Shown: positions 44,350 through 53,805, numbered from the stretch's first letter. The stretch is DNA of 64,000 bases from Ignavibacteriales bacterium (GCA_020635275.1 JACKAA010000002.1:558001-622000); one strand, 5' to 3'. The notes: generated by a model from the sequence alone, not told the origin. Program-made: numbers and translations.

Positions 44350-44547
44350 ATGAGCTCTTTTTCTTGTCCACATTTAAATACAGAATCAATATTCTGCATT
44401 AAGCTTAATGTTGACTGCATTCCCGGAAGAAAGGGATGCGTATTAACTAGAAAATTTCAATTTGCTGTTCCCGCTGAAGAGCGCATTAAAAATAAACCAG
44501 TAAAATTAAAGACAAATTCCAGGTATTCTAAAAAAACTGATTATTGA
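44350..44547 (+). CDS. Small cysteine-containing protein, unknown function
   Basis: 65 residues with four cysteines (C6, C16, C23, C30) in the frame CPHL...FCIKLNVDCIPGRKGCVL, followed by a basic tail. The spacing suggests a metal or iron-sulfur site, or a disulfide protein in the cytoplasm. Sequences of this design (CPH, C-x6-DC-PGRKGCVL) are familiar to me from other bacteria as short hypothetical proteins. The ribosome-binding site is weak. It lies 71 bases before the ICMT-HEAT gene. Confidence 0.65.
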   Translation: MSSFSCPHLNTESIFCIKLNVDCIPGRKGCVLTRKFQFAVPAEERIKNKPVKLKTNSRYSKKTDY

Positions 44548-44618
44548 TTAATATTTAACGCAAAAACGCCGTACAAATATAGATTTGGTTCATACTTAGT
44601 AGTATTAGTGAGTAAACT

Positions 44619-46307
44619 ATGAAATCTAAATTTTCTAACTCGTTTTTGCTGATAACTCTTGCCATTGTATTTACAATAAGTTTAACTTTCGCTTCAATTG
44701 AACTCCCAAGATTAGCAGATAATTTACTTCATCAAAATTATAATTTTGTAAATGTTTATACAGGCGGAGATGATTTACAAGAATTAAAGACAGAATTATT
44801 TATACGTCATTTTCATTTGCGAACAATTGGGTATTTGTGTTTAGCAGCTATAATAATTTTAATAATTATTGGCTTTGCAACTAATAAATCCGGCTTTGCA
44901 TCGTTAGGTGCTTTTGCTATTTTCCTTCCAGTATTTGGTCATTTTGCGGCAACAATGTTTTTTCTTGGTGGGTTAGGGTTCTTAAGATTACTATGGCTCC
45001 CCGGTTTAGATGTAACTTTTGATATTATGAAAATTGGTGATGCCGTTTTTATACCTTACAGAATAATTATAGATGCATTTAATTTAGTTGGAATTAATTT
45101 AAATACAATTCTTCCATACATATTAATTGGAATAGGATTATTAATATTTTGTTTCGGAACAATTGTTTGGTTTTACACATATTACAACCAAAAAGAACTT
45201 GCAGATATTTCGATTTACAAAAACTCACGTCACCCACAATATTTAGGTTGGATAATTTGGAGTTACGGAATTTTATTTTTGCCAGGTGTAAACATGAAAC
45301 AAAGTTATGAAATTTCTGATAGTTTGCCTTGGTTGCTTTCTACTCTAATTATAATTGGAGTAGCAATGATGGAAGAAATAAAACTCAGTAAGAAATTTGG
45401 AATAAGATATGAAAATTATCGAAGAAGATCATTCTTTATGTTTCCTCTTCCAAAATACTTTTGCAAAGTGATTACTTCACCATTTAAAGCTTTCTTCAAA
45501 AAATATTATCCAACCAAGAAAAGTGAAATTGTATTAGTCTTAACATTTTATTTTTTTCTAATTTCTATAATCACTGTTTTGCTAAATACTTTTGCACAAA
45601 TGAAAGTTCCCGGCAAATGGATTTTTGAATCTCAAGACACAAGAAGTGTTGCTGAACTAAAATATGATTTTGTTACAAACTCAGACAGAAAAGAAAAGTA
45701 TGAATTATCTCAATTGCTGGTAGCAAAAGGTGATTCTTCTGTACAAATTTTTATTGATTTGCTTAAAAATAAAGACTTAGTGGTTCGAGAATTTTCTGCA
45801 GATGCGTTAGGTGTTTTAATTAGTGATAAAGCTGTTGATCCATTAATTACCGCGCTTAACGAAAACAATTGGCGAGTGCAAAGCTCTATTATAAATACTT
45901 TAGGTAAATATTCATCTGAATATGCTGTTAACTCATTAGTAAAATTGCTTGAAAGTGAAAGTACCATAACTAAACAAAGTGCAGCTAATGCCTTATCAAA
46001 AAGCTGTACACCTGCGGCTCAAAACATTTTAATTGAAAAATTGGCATCTGGAAAAATAAAGCCGACTAATTCGCTGTTGATTTGTATTGCTAAAAGTAAT
46101 AATGAAGAAGCTATAGATCTTTTAATTAATTTCAGCACAAATGAAAATATTGAAATAAGACAAACTTCCGTAATTGGCTTAATGTTTTTAAAATCACCTA
46201 AATCAATCCCTATTTTGAAAAAGCTTTCAAATGATGCGGACTGGGAAGTAAGACTTTACGCAGAGGAAGCGATTAAAGAAATTTCTAACCAAACAAATAG
46301 CACATAA
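44619..46307 (+). CDS. Membrane protein: ICMT-like methyltransferase domain fused to HEAT repeats
   Basis: 562 residues. Five to six membrane helices (about 5-25, 62-85, 92-115, 165-190 and beyond) lead to an isoprenylcysteine methyltransferase/PEMT-like signature: SRHPQYLGWIIWSYGIL near 204-220 and MMEEIKLSKKFGIRYENYRRR near 250-270. A further helix near 300-325 is followed by about six HEAT repeats (370-555), e.g. VVREFSADALGVLISDKAVDPLI. The methyl acceptor is unknown. HEAT repeats would be outside or inside the membrane depending on the number of helices. The combination is not one I know. Confidence 0.78.
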   Translation: MKSKFSNSFLLITLAIVFTISLTFASIELPRLADNLLHQNYNFVNVYTGGDDLQELKTELFIRHFHLRTIGYLCLAAIIILIIIGFATNKSGFASLGAFAIFLPVFGHFAATMFFLGGLGFLRLLWLPGLDVTFDIMKIGDAVFIPYRIIIDAFNLVGINLNTILPYILIGIGLLIFCFGTIVWFYTYYNQKELADISIYKNSRHPQYLGWIIWSYGILFLPGVNMKQSYEISDSLPWLLSTLIIIGVAMMEEIKLSKKFGIRYENYRRRSFFMFPLPKYFCKVITSPFKAFFKKYYPTKKSEIVLVLTFYFFLISIITVLLNTFAQMKVPGKWIFESQDTRSVAELKYDFVTNSDRKEKYELSQLLVAKGDSSVQIFIDLLKNKDLVVREFSADALGVLISDKAVDPLITALNENNWRVQSSIINTLGKYSSEYAVNSLVKLLESESTITKQSAANALSKSCTPAAQNILIEKLASGKIKPTNSLLICIAKSNNEEAIDLLINFSTNENIEIRQTSVIGLMFLKSPKSIPILKKLSNDADWEVRLYAEEAIKEISNQTNST

Positions 46308-46454
46308 TGTCCCTTTAGCATTTTACTAAATTTTCATTTCATCTATTGAAAGATGAACAACTCCTATCGATAATCATCTGTGAATTACTAAATTCAAATT
46401 AAAAAATATTTATTCTTTTTATCATTTAATTCCATGTTATTGCAGGAGGATAAA

Positions 46455-46970
46455 ATGGGAACATCATTAAAAAAATTTTTGATGTTGTTTGCTTTTCTTT
46501 TTGTGATTTTCTTTGGGTGTCAAAGTGATGAAGAAGGAGTAACTTCTCCTACCAACAAATTTTTAGGCAAATACAAATCTCTTGAACCAATTTTGGTTAA
46601 GATTAAAACCGATTACTGCACTTCTAATGTTGAGGATGTCGCAACTATTCAGTGGGATGTAAATTGGGAAGTTAAAGAAACGGCAACAGAAAATGTACTT
46701 GATATTGTTATGACATACAGTAGTCATGATTTTCAAATTACAAATTCTGAGTGTACTTTTGGTGCCGGATATTTACCTGAACCATCGCCTCTTTTTATTA
46801 AAGGTTATATTTCCGGTGAAACCTTAACAATTGAGTATGATAACCAAGAGATTGGGTCTTTTAATTTTGTCGAAAACGAATTTGTCGGCTCAATGAAATA
46901 CTCATATTGTATAGCTTTCTGTCAAGAAATTTACACTGATGATTATAGTTTCAGTATTCAAAAATTATAA
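46455..46970 (+). CDS. Putative lipoprotein, unknown function
   Basis: 171 residues. The start is placed at ATG 46455 because a perfect AGGAGG lies at 46444-46449, five bases upstream; an earlier in-frame ATG at 46434 lacks one. The signal peptide ends in lipobox FFGC near residue 20. The mature protein (about 150 residues) is beta-rich with four cysteines (KTDYCTSN, NSECTFGAG, SYCIAFCQE), which may form disulfides. Unlike its neighbours it ends convergently with the histidine kinase. Confidence 0.75.
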   Translation: MGTSLKKFLMLFAFLFVIFFGCQSDEEGVTSPTNKFLGKYKSLEPILVKIKTDYCTSNVEDVATIQWDVNWEVKETATENVLDIVMTYSSHDFQITNSECTFGAGYLPEPSPLFIKGYISGETLTIEYDNQEIGSFNFVENEFVGSMKYSYCIAFCQEIYTDDYSFSIQKL

Positions 46971-46988
46971 TCTTTCCAATTGGGATGT

Positions 46989-49307
46989 CTAAACTTCTTT
47001 AAATGATTTCGAAACATCCCTTTTTGTGTTAAATTTTTTGTTTTCAATTTTAATTTCTTTATACATTGGTAAAGTAAAAGTAAATTTACTTCCCTTTCCT
47101 TTTACACTTTCTACCCAAATTCTGCCGTCATTTTTTTCAACTAATTCTTTACATAAAATTAAACCTACTCCTGATCCGGATTCTTTATTTGTACCGGGCG
47201 TTGTAATATGTTCTTCAATTTTAAATAATTTTTCTAAATCATCTTCTTTAATTCCAACTCCATTATCTTCAACTGAAATTAATAATTCATCATTACTTAC
47301 TTTGGAGCTTAGAGTGACAATTCCGCCATTATCTGTAAATTTTATTGCATTTGAAATTAAGTTACGCAGAACTGTTTCAATCATTACATCATCAATAAAT
47401 GCTTTATTATCATTACAAATTTTATTATCAATTTTGATTTTTTTATTGCGAGCATTTACAATACATAGATTTATAGCACTTTCCGATAAATCTTTAATAT
47501 TGCACAGAACAGGATCAAATGAAATTCTACCGGTTTGAACTCTTGACCACGAAAGCAAACCTTCAACCAAGTTATGCAAATTTGTTAGAGCATTATTTAT
47601 TTCTTGCAGACTAAAATTTAACTCTTCTTCAGAAAATTCTGATCTCTCTTCTACAAGCATTTGACTTAATACTACTAATCCGGAAAGCGGACTTTTCAGA
47701 TCATGTGATATTATTGAAAAGAATTTATCTTTATTAACATTATCTTCTTTTAATTTTTTCTCGTTATTCCTAATTATCTCTTCATTTCTCTTTTGTTCCG
47801 TTATATCTCTGTTGCTTGTTCTTCTGCCGATAAATATTCCATTATCATTATAAATTGGCTGACAGCTATGTTCTATGTAAACAATTTCATCTTTCTTGTT
47901 TTTAATTCTAATTTCAAATTTGTGAACATTGGGGCATTCAAGTTCATATTTATTATGATCTATAAACCTTGCTCTATCTTCTTCAATAATTATATCAGAA
48001 ATTAAATTTTTATTAAGAATAAATTCTTCGGGTTTATATCCCGTAATACTTTCCGAGGATTTTGAAGAGTATTCAATTTCACCTTTTGTATTAATCCAAT
48101 ATTCCCAGCTGTATGTATAATTTAATAAATTTCTAAATTGTTCTTCACTTTCCTTTAAAGCCCTTAAAGCTCTCTTTCTTTTTTCATCAGCATTTTTTCT
48201 TTTTACAATAATATTGGCAGTAAACAATGAAATGGCGGCTGAAATAAGTAAAAACACAAATGGAATTGAATAAGTTTGAAACACATGTTTGTTTAGATAA
48301 TAATTTAATATATCGTTGGAAAAAAAAGATACAACTTTCCACTTATAGTCTATGTTGCTTAACGCCAACTTGCTCTGATTGTGTGAATCAATTGAATTTG
48401 TGCTGGATTGAAAAGCTTGACTAATTGGATATATTGTAGTGAAAGTAAATATTCCATTATCGGTTTCAAATTGACCATTTATTTCATTGTTAATTTTTTT
48501 CCATTCATTGTAAAACTGATTCTGAAAAGTCATTTCTTTTTTATCGGGATACATAAATCCCCATTGATTTTCATTTACATCAGATTTTAAAAAATAACCG
48601 TCCTGATTTACCAACATTAATTGAAAACGTGAATCTGATTTGTGTTCATCTATTTCATCAAGCAAATTTTGAGCTAAATAATTTAAAATTATTATTCCCT
48701 TTTTTTCACCTTTTGAATTAAACACAGGTGTTCCAAATCTAATCATAGGTTTTACGGGATTTTCAATTTTGTCATTTTCAATATTCAGATCAAGTGGAGA
48801 AACAAATATTTCACCTTTGCTCAGCTTAATGGCTTCAGCAAAGTAGTACCTGCAGCTTTTATTTTGAAGTTCAAAAGATGGAACAATTTGGGGATTACCT
48901 TTATGAAAATTTACGCGTGAAATTTCCATTCCATTTAGATCAATAAATCTAATCTGATCATAAATTCTTTTTGTTGAAGAGAAAAGCAGAAATTGTTTAT
49001 TTAGCTGATTAAAATTTTTCTCTGTTTTCTCATTAAGATAGTTCTGTAAAATTTCCGTTCTGGAAAGTATTTCTAAATCTGATACAATGTTATCAAACCC
49101 TGTAGAAAAAACATCATTAATTGCTCTAATGTGAATCTCATCTTCTTTTAAAATTAAGCTCAATTCATTTTCTTTGTGATAATTTCTAATCAAATAAACT
49201 ATAACGAATATTACCATTAGAAGAGTTGTAAATACCGCAATGAAATATGATAGGAAGTCTTTTTTCTTTCGATTTAATTTTAGTCTTTTGTTTTTTAATG
49301 TTTTCAT
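46989..49307 (-). CDS. Orphan sensor histidine kinase with extracytoplasmic sensor and PAS domain
   Basis: 772 residues. A helix near 18-38 and another near 345-368 border an extracytoplasmic sensor of dCache-like size (about 40-340). A PAS domain with PAC motif follows (about 390-510, GRRTSNRDITEQKRNEE). HisKA (SIISHDLKSPLSGLVVLSQM) and HATPase (NLISNAIKFTDNGG, DNGVGIKEDDL, GSGVGLILCKELV) complete the protein. No response regulator lies next to it. It is near a lipoprotein gene and a 355-base gap. Confidence 0.92.
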   Translation of the reverse strand: MKTLKNKRLKLNRKKKDFLSYFIAVFTTLLMVIFVIVYLIRNYHKENELSLILKEDEIHIRAINDVFSTGFDNIVSDLEILSRTEILQNYLNEKTEKNFNQLNKQFLLFSSTKRIYDQIRFIDLNGMEISRVNFHKGNPQIVPSFELQNKSCRYYFAEAIKLSKGEIFVSPLDLNIENDKIENPVKPMIRFGTPVFNSKGEKKGIIILNYLAQNLLDEIDEHKSDSRFQLMLVNQDGYFLKSDVNENQWGFMYPDKKEMTFQNQFYNEWKKINNEINGQFETDNGIFTFTTIYPISQAFQSSTNSIDSHNQSKLALSNIDYKWKVVSFFSNDILNYYLNKHVFQTYSIPFVFLLISAAISLFTANIIVKRKNADEKRKRALRALKESEEQFRNLLNYTYSWEYWINTKGEIEYSSKSSESITGYKPEEFILNKNLISDIIIEEDRARFIDHNKYELECPNVHKFEIRIKNKKDEIVYIEHSCQPIYNDNGIFIGRRTSNRDITEQKRNEEIIRNNEKKLKEDNVNKDKFFSIISHDLKSPLSGLVVLSQMLVEERSEFSEEELNFSLQEINNALTNLHNLVEGLLSWSRVQTGRISFDPVLCNIKDLSESAINLCIVNARNKKIKIDNKICNDNKAFIDDVMIETVLRNLISNAIKFTDNGGIVTLSSKVSNDELLISVEDNGVGIKEDDLEKLFKIEEHITTPGTNKESGSGVGLILCKELVEKNDGRIWVESVKGKGSKFTFTLPMYKEIKIENKKFNTKRDVSKSFKEV

Positions 49308-49662
49308 TAGAATTTTATATTATTTGTGAAAATTTTATTACAAACAAATAACTAAATTTTGCAATGGGGGTTTTGCAATAATTAACTGAGGGACAAATTT
49401 TCTATTATTTTTTATTGATAAAAAGGTTTTGGCTGATTTATAAATATAGAAAACATTAAGAGAAAAATGATTTTTGGATTAAATACGACAGATTATCCCC
49501 CTTATTTCACCCTATTATCGGAATTTAATTTAAATGTTTAACAAATACATTTAAAAAATTTATTATTACTTAACTATCATTCTTTTGTCAAAATTTACAA
49601 AAAGCTTAAAATTAGATAAATTAAGTTATAATTAAATTGTGGTGGGTTTACTAATTTCTTAG
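49308..49662. other. 355-base intergenic stretch without gene
   Basis: AT-rich. A short direct repeat TTTTGCAAT occurs at 49357-49365 and 49371-49379, separated by GGGGG. No ORF with signal or family features and no structured RNA is evident. It holds the promoter of the sensor kinase gene and the 3' end region of the phosphoesterase gene. Confidence 0.4.
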
Positions 49663-50931
49663 TTATGATGAGCTTAATTCAAGCACGGTTATTTCCGGAG
49701 GCATTCCAACTCGGCCCGGAAAGCCGATGAATCCGACTCCGGTATTTACATAAAGATGCTGATTTCCTTCGGTGTAAAGTCCGCCCCATCTTTTATAACG
49801 TACATTTACCGGACTCCATCTCCAGCCGGGAATTTCAATTCCAAATTGCGCGCCATGTGTGTGACCGGAAAGTGTTAGATCAATATCTGTAAATCCTAAA
49901 ACTTGTTCATCCCAATGAGTTGGATCGTGCGACATAAGAATTTTAAATGAATTTGGATTAACATTTTCCATTGCTTTTTTCAAATCACCATATTGAGGAA
50001 AAGGCGGCAATCCCCAATTTTCTACTCCAATTATTTCAATTTCTTCATCATCAATTTTAATTTTTCTGTTATCATTTAATATTAGATCAAACCCTGAAAA
50101 TTTTTGGAGTTGTTTTAGTTTTTCTAAGTTCTTTGATTTAGCCTCTTCCGATTTCCATGGTATATATTCACCATAATCATGATTTCCCAAAACAGAATAT
50201 TTTCCATATTTAGCTTTAAATTCACTCAAAACTGAAACAAATTTTTCCATTTCATCAGCTACATTATTTACAAAGTCACCAGTAAATAAAAGAATATCCG
50301 CATTTAACGAATTTACTTTATTGACAATTTCTTCAATAAAATTAGGGTGATTTAATAAACTGCCAATGTGAAAATCAGAGAGTTGGACAACTCTTAATCC
50401 ATCAAACTTTTTAGGCAAATTCGTGAAAAATAATCTTTCCCTTCTTACTGTTAAATCAAATCTGCCCCAAGCAATTCCATATGCAATTGAAAGAAATGGA
50501 ATTCCCGCTGTAATTATCCCTATTCTGGTTAAAAACTGACTACGGGTAATTTTTTTTGTTTCAGTTACTTTCTCATCTTCTGTTTTTTTCTTAACACGAG
50601 AAAATAGTTTTAGTGTTCCATGGGTCAGATCATCAATAAAATTGAAGATTATAAAAATTAATTTGGGAATGTAAAACAATACAAATGTACCGGAAATAAA
50701 ATGGAAATAAATTAAAAACTCGGCCGGGTTAACTTCGTCTCTCAGCATGGGAACCGTAAATAAACCGGCAATTAAAATTGCGGGAACAATCCAAAATAAA
50801 ATTTTTATTAGCCGTTTTAAATTTTTGCTTAAATCAACAATTAATTTTTTAACACCACGGAAAGCGTAAAAATCAATTAGCAGAATTATTAAACTAAATA
50901 TTGCAACAAAAAATATTGGATTGTTTCTCAT
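49663..50931 (-). CDS. Membrane-anchored metallophosphoesterase
   Basis: 422 residues. Four membrane helices (about 5-25, 40-60, 73-97 and one near 140) are followed by a calcineurin-like phosphoesterase domain (about 175-420). Metal motifs: LSDFHIG (D-x-H), FTGDFVNN (GD), LGNHDYGEY (GNHD), MSHDPTHW and LSGHTHGAQFG (GHTH). YkuE-type domain, possibly acting on lipid-linked phosphates such as UDP-diacylglucosamine or undecaprenyl compounds; the substrate is not shown. Confidence 0.85.
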   Translation of the reverse strand: MRNNPIFFVAIFSLIILLIDFYAFRGVKKLIVDLSKNLKRLIKILFWIVPAILIAGLFTVPMLRDEVNPAEFLIYFHFISGTFVLFYIPKLIFIIFNFIDDLTHGTLKLFSRVKKKTEDEKVTETKKITRSQFLTRIGIITAGIPFLSIAYGIAWGRFDLTVRRERLFFTNLPKKFDGLRVVQLSDFHIGSLLNHPNFIEEIVNKVNSLNADILLFTGDFVNNVADEMEKFVSVLSEFKAKYGKYSVLGNHDYGEYIPWKSEEAKSKNLEKLKQLQKFSGFDLILNDNRKIKIDDEEIEIIGVENWGLPPFPQYGDLKKAMENVNPNSFKILMSHDPTHWDEQVLGFTDIDLTLSGHTHGAQFGIEIPGWRWSPVNVRYKRWGGLYTEGNQHLYVNTGVGFIGFPGRVGMPPEITVLELSSS

Positions 50932-51057
50932 TTCATTAATAGTTTTTTTTAAAAATAACTAATATGACTCTTACCTAAAAACATAATCATAAGTTTCAAT
51001 TTTATTTTAAGTTTTGTTTAAGCTATATTGAATTATTATTTGTAAGGATTTTTAAAA

Positions 51058-51396
51058 ATGTTAACAAGTTTAATTACATTTTTCATAACCGGCTTGCTCT
51101 TTGCCGGATTATCAATTCCTTTGATCAGAAAAAAAGTTAAGATTAACAATTGGTATGGCATTCGTCTTCCGCAAACAATGAAAAGTGAAGCAGTTTGGTA
51201 TGAAGTAAACGCAATTATGGGAAAGTACCTATTTGTATTTGGAATTATTATTGCTGGTTTATCGGCATATTTTTATTTCAATCCATTAGAAGATCAATTT
51301 TATATGGTCTACTTGCTATTAGCAGTATTGGTCATCGGTTCATTTTTGTTTTTTAGTTTGTCTCTTAAGTTTTCAAGAAAGTTTGGTGAAGAATAA
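51058..51396 (+). CDS. SdpI-family membrane protein
   Basis: 112 residues, three helices (about 3-22, 58-76, 84-102). The signature IPLIRKKVKINNWYGIRLPQTM and then WYEVNAIMGK matches the SdpI/YhfL family, whose Bacillus prototype gives immunity to the SdpC toxin. No sdpC-like gene is nearby, so immunity is not implied. It is followed after 30 bases by a Gfo/Idh oxidoreductase gene. Confidence 0.85.
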   Translation: MLTSLITFFITGLLFAGLSIPLIRKKVKINNWYGIRLPQTMKSEAVWYEVNAIMGKYLFVFGIIIAGLSAYFYFNPLEDQFYMVYLLLAVLVIGSFLFFSLSLKFSRKFGEE

Positions 51397-51426
51397 TATT
51401 TTGTAAAAAAAATTTAAGGTTATTTC

Positions 51427-52413
51427 ATGAATTCAAAAACATTTAATTGGGGAATTATCGGTCCGGGTAGAATTGCACATAAATTTGCCGAGGCGACAAG
51501 TGTAATAGATAATTGTGAAATATATGCTGTTGCAAGCAGAGATGTAAAAAAAGGAGAAGAGTTTTCTAAACAATACAATGCTGAAAAAACTTATACGTCG
51601 TATGAAGATTTAGTAAATGATAAAAATATTGATGCTGTCTACATTGCAACTCCTCATCCCTTTCATTATGAGCAGACAAAGCTTGCACTTGAAGCCGGAA
51701 AAAATGTGCTTTGTGAAAAACCATTTACGGTAAACGCAAAACAAGCAAAGGAACTTTTAGATTTAGCTAAAGAGAAAAATTTATTTTTAATGGAAGCTTT
51801 GTGGACAAGATTTTTACCAATTTATAAATTAGTAAGAAATTGGTTAGATGAAAAAATTATTGGTGAAATTATTTTGCTGACTTCAACTTTTGGTTATGAA
51901 TTTGAAAGAAACTTAATTGACAGAAAATTTAATCATGCTTTAGCCGGCGGTGCACTTTTAGATTTAGGAGTTTACTCGGTTGCAATTTCACAATGGGTTT
52001 TAAGAAAAGATCCTATTTCATTTTCCGCTTCCGGATTTTTAGGAGAGACAAATGTTGATGAAATGACCGCAGTAAATTTAAATTATGGGGAAGGAGTTGT
52101 TTCTCAATTTTCATGTAATCTGCTTTCCACAAATGATAATTCATTTATAATTTATGGTTCAAAGGGAAAAATAGAAATCCACAATATGTTTTGGGCTGCA
52201 ACAAAAGCCACTTTAACTATTGATGGAAAAGAAATTACAGAAGAACGTCCTTTTAAAGCGACTGGATTTGAATACCAAATTGAAGAAGTTATAAACTGCA
52301 TAAAAAACGGCAAATTGCAAAGTGATGAAATGACACATGAAAGAACTTTAGCTAATTTACTATTGATGGATAACATTAGAAAAGAAATTGGATTGCAATA
52401 TTCGTTTGAATGA
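51427..52413 (+). CDS. Gfo/Idh/MocA-family NAD(P)-dependent oxidoreductase
   Basis: 328 residues. An N-terminal Rossmann domain begins WGIIGPGRIAHKFAEA and includes the family motif VLCEKPFTVNAKQAKEL (EKP). The C-terminal domain has the GGALLDLGVYSVAI signature. It oxidises or reduces a sugar or sugar-like compound; resembles dihydrodiol dehydrogenase/Gfo members. Substrate not readable. It is followed by a perfect palindrome that probably ends the SdpI-oxidoreductase transcript. Confidence 0.92.
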   Translation: MNSKTFNWGIIGPGRIAHKFAEATSVIDNCEIYAVASRDVKKGEEFSKQYNAEKTYTSYEDLVNDKNIDAVYIATPHPFHYEQTKLALEAGKNVLCEKPFTVNAKQAKELLDLAKEKNLFLMEALWTRFLPIYKLVRNWLDEKIIGEIILLTSTFGYEFERNLIDRKFNHALAGGALLDLGVYSVAISQWVLRKDPISFSASGFLGETNVDEMTAVNLNYGEGVVSQFSCNLLSTNDNSFIIYGSKGKIEIHNMFWAATKATLTIDGKEITEERPFKATGFEYQIEEVINCIKNGKLQSDEMTHERTLANLLLMDNIRKEIGLQYSFE

Positions 52414-52445
52414 GTTACTTATTTAATACAAAACTGCATTTATTA

Positions 52446-52479
52446 AACATGCCATATTTTCAAAATATGGCATGTTTTT
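52446..52479 (+). terminator. Palindromic terminator after the oxidoreductase, related to 32094-32124
   Basis: Perfect 15-base arms AACATGCCATATTTT and AAAATATGGCATGTT around one C, followed by T5. It shares CATATTTTCAAAATATG with the palindrome at 32094, which lies before a gene rather than after one. Confidence 0.65.
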
Positions 52480-52605
52480 CTTATCACAAATAATTTTAAA
52501 CTTTCTCACTTCATTACGTATATATACTGATTTTTTTACGCTTCTTTTTCTTACATTCACATGCGTTTATTGAAAGATTATAGCTTTTTATTAATTATTC
52601 AAATT

Positions 52606-52643
52606 GTCATTCCCATGATCCGTAAGCTGACGGAAGGGAATCT
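52606..52643. repeat. Dispersed GTCATTCCC...GGGAATCT repeat, copy 4
   Basis: GTCATTCCC at left and GGGAATCT at right with inner TCCGT/ACGGA stem. Lies between the oxidoreductase and the frameshifted lipoprotein gene. Confidence 0.6.
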
Positions 52644-52659
52644 AACTTTAATACAAACA

Positions 52660-53686
52660 TGAAAAACATTAAAACTATATTTTTACCATTTGCTTTTCTA
52701 ACAAGTATTTTATTTAGCCTAATTTACCTTAGTTCTTGTGATGAAGGCCTATTGAACCAGATTTTGAACCTGGAAGAAGAGATTATGTGTGGGAAGAGGA
52801 TACTCTCGATTTATCAAATTTAGAGGCCATGACTTTTAGAGAATTAGTTGGAAATTCACCGAATGATATTTGGTTAGGGACTTTAGATGCTAGCAAAGAT
52901 TGCGGTTTATGGCATTATGATAGTATTTGGAATAGAGTTGAATTCCCAGGATATGCTGCAACTGCCCTTTGGTTATTTGAAGATAATACTCTTTGGGTTG
53001 GATCAATGGCCAATCAAATTTATAAAATGGAAAACAATGTTTGGACAGAAACCTATTACATTGCACTAGAAAATTATGATAGAATTCTAATTTTTGGTTT
53101 TTATGCATTTAGCAAAACAGATATTTATGCTGTTGGCTGGGCTACCACAGAAGATTATCAATATAAGGGAATAATACTTCATTTTGATGGGAATAGCTGG
53201 GAGTTTATTAAAATATCGGATATAATAGATGGTGGTTTTCATAAAATAGTTTATCAAAAAGATATAAATACATTTTTTATACACGGTACAATTGATAATG
53301 GAAATTTAGATGTTTTATACAAGTTTGATGGAAAAGAGATTAGTGAACTAATGTCGACATATTATGAAATAGGTATCAGCGAACTTAATGGAATTATTTA
53401 TTTTAATTCGCAAAAAAAAGTTTATAAATATATAAATAATTCTTTACAGCTATGGAAAGATTTTAATGGTACTCCATTTAGAACTGCATTTGTTGGAAGA
53501 AGTGAAACAGATTTTTTTAATAGAGCTGATGGAGGCATTGGTCACTATAATGGAAAAGATTTTACAGTTATTTATAAAACAAATTTAACCATTTATACCA
53601 AAATAATATTTGAAGATGAAATATTTGTTGCCGCAGAAGATTACGATAATAGAAAACACATAATTATTCATGGTAAATTAAAATAA
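52660..53686 (+). pseudogene. Frameshifted lipoprotein of an Ignavibacteria-type propeller family
   Basis: The ATG at 52660 opens a signal peptide with lipobox LSSC (MKNIKTIFLPFAFLTSIL..., Cys near 27, then DEG). That frame closes soon after at about 52821. A second frame (+1 relative to it) is open from 52745 and continues straight on: PIEPDFEPGRRDYVWEEDTLDLSN to the end at 53686. A single base lost near 52747 explains both. The later part has propeller-like repeats (NDIWLGTLDASK, NTLWVGSMANQIYKM, TDIYAVGWATTED). The second reading has only an internal GTG (52787) as start, so it would lack the anchor. Sequencing error or a phase switch is also possible. Confidence 0.72.
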
Positions 53687-53703
53687 TAGGAGAAATAAGA
53701 TAA

Positions 53704-53805
53704 AAAATAAAACATTATTGGACTAGCCTAATTACAGTATTTCTTATAGGATTATCATTCGGCTTTCCACTTTTTCTTTATCTGCGTGAACAAACAAAAT
53801 CTTAA
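53704..53805 (+). other. Short open stretch with one membrane helix, possible gene remnant
   Basis: A 33-codon open stretch without an ATG reads HYWTSLITVFLIGLSFGFPL and then FLYLREQTKS before a stop. AGGAGA at 53688 lies just ahead. It may be the front of a lost membrane protein gene. Evidence is thin. Confidence 0.2.

Noticed and set aside
47026..47538. 170-codon plus-strand ORF opposite the sensor kinase
   Set aside because: It is antisense to the HATPase domain with conserved N, G1 and G2 boxes; hydrophobic look is a by-product of the AT-rich complement.
51058..51396. Toxin immunity system (SdpI-like protein)
   Set aside because: No SdpC-like toxin or sdpR-like gene lies nearby; the family is widespread outside immunity loci.
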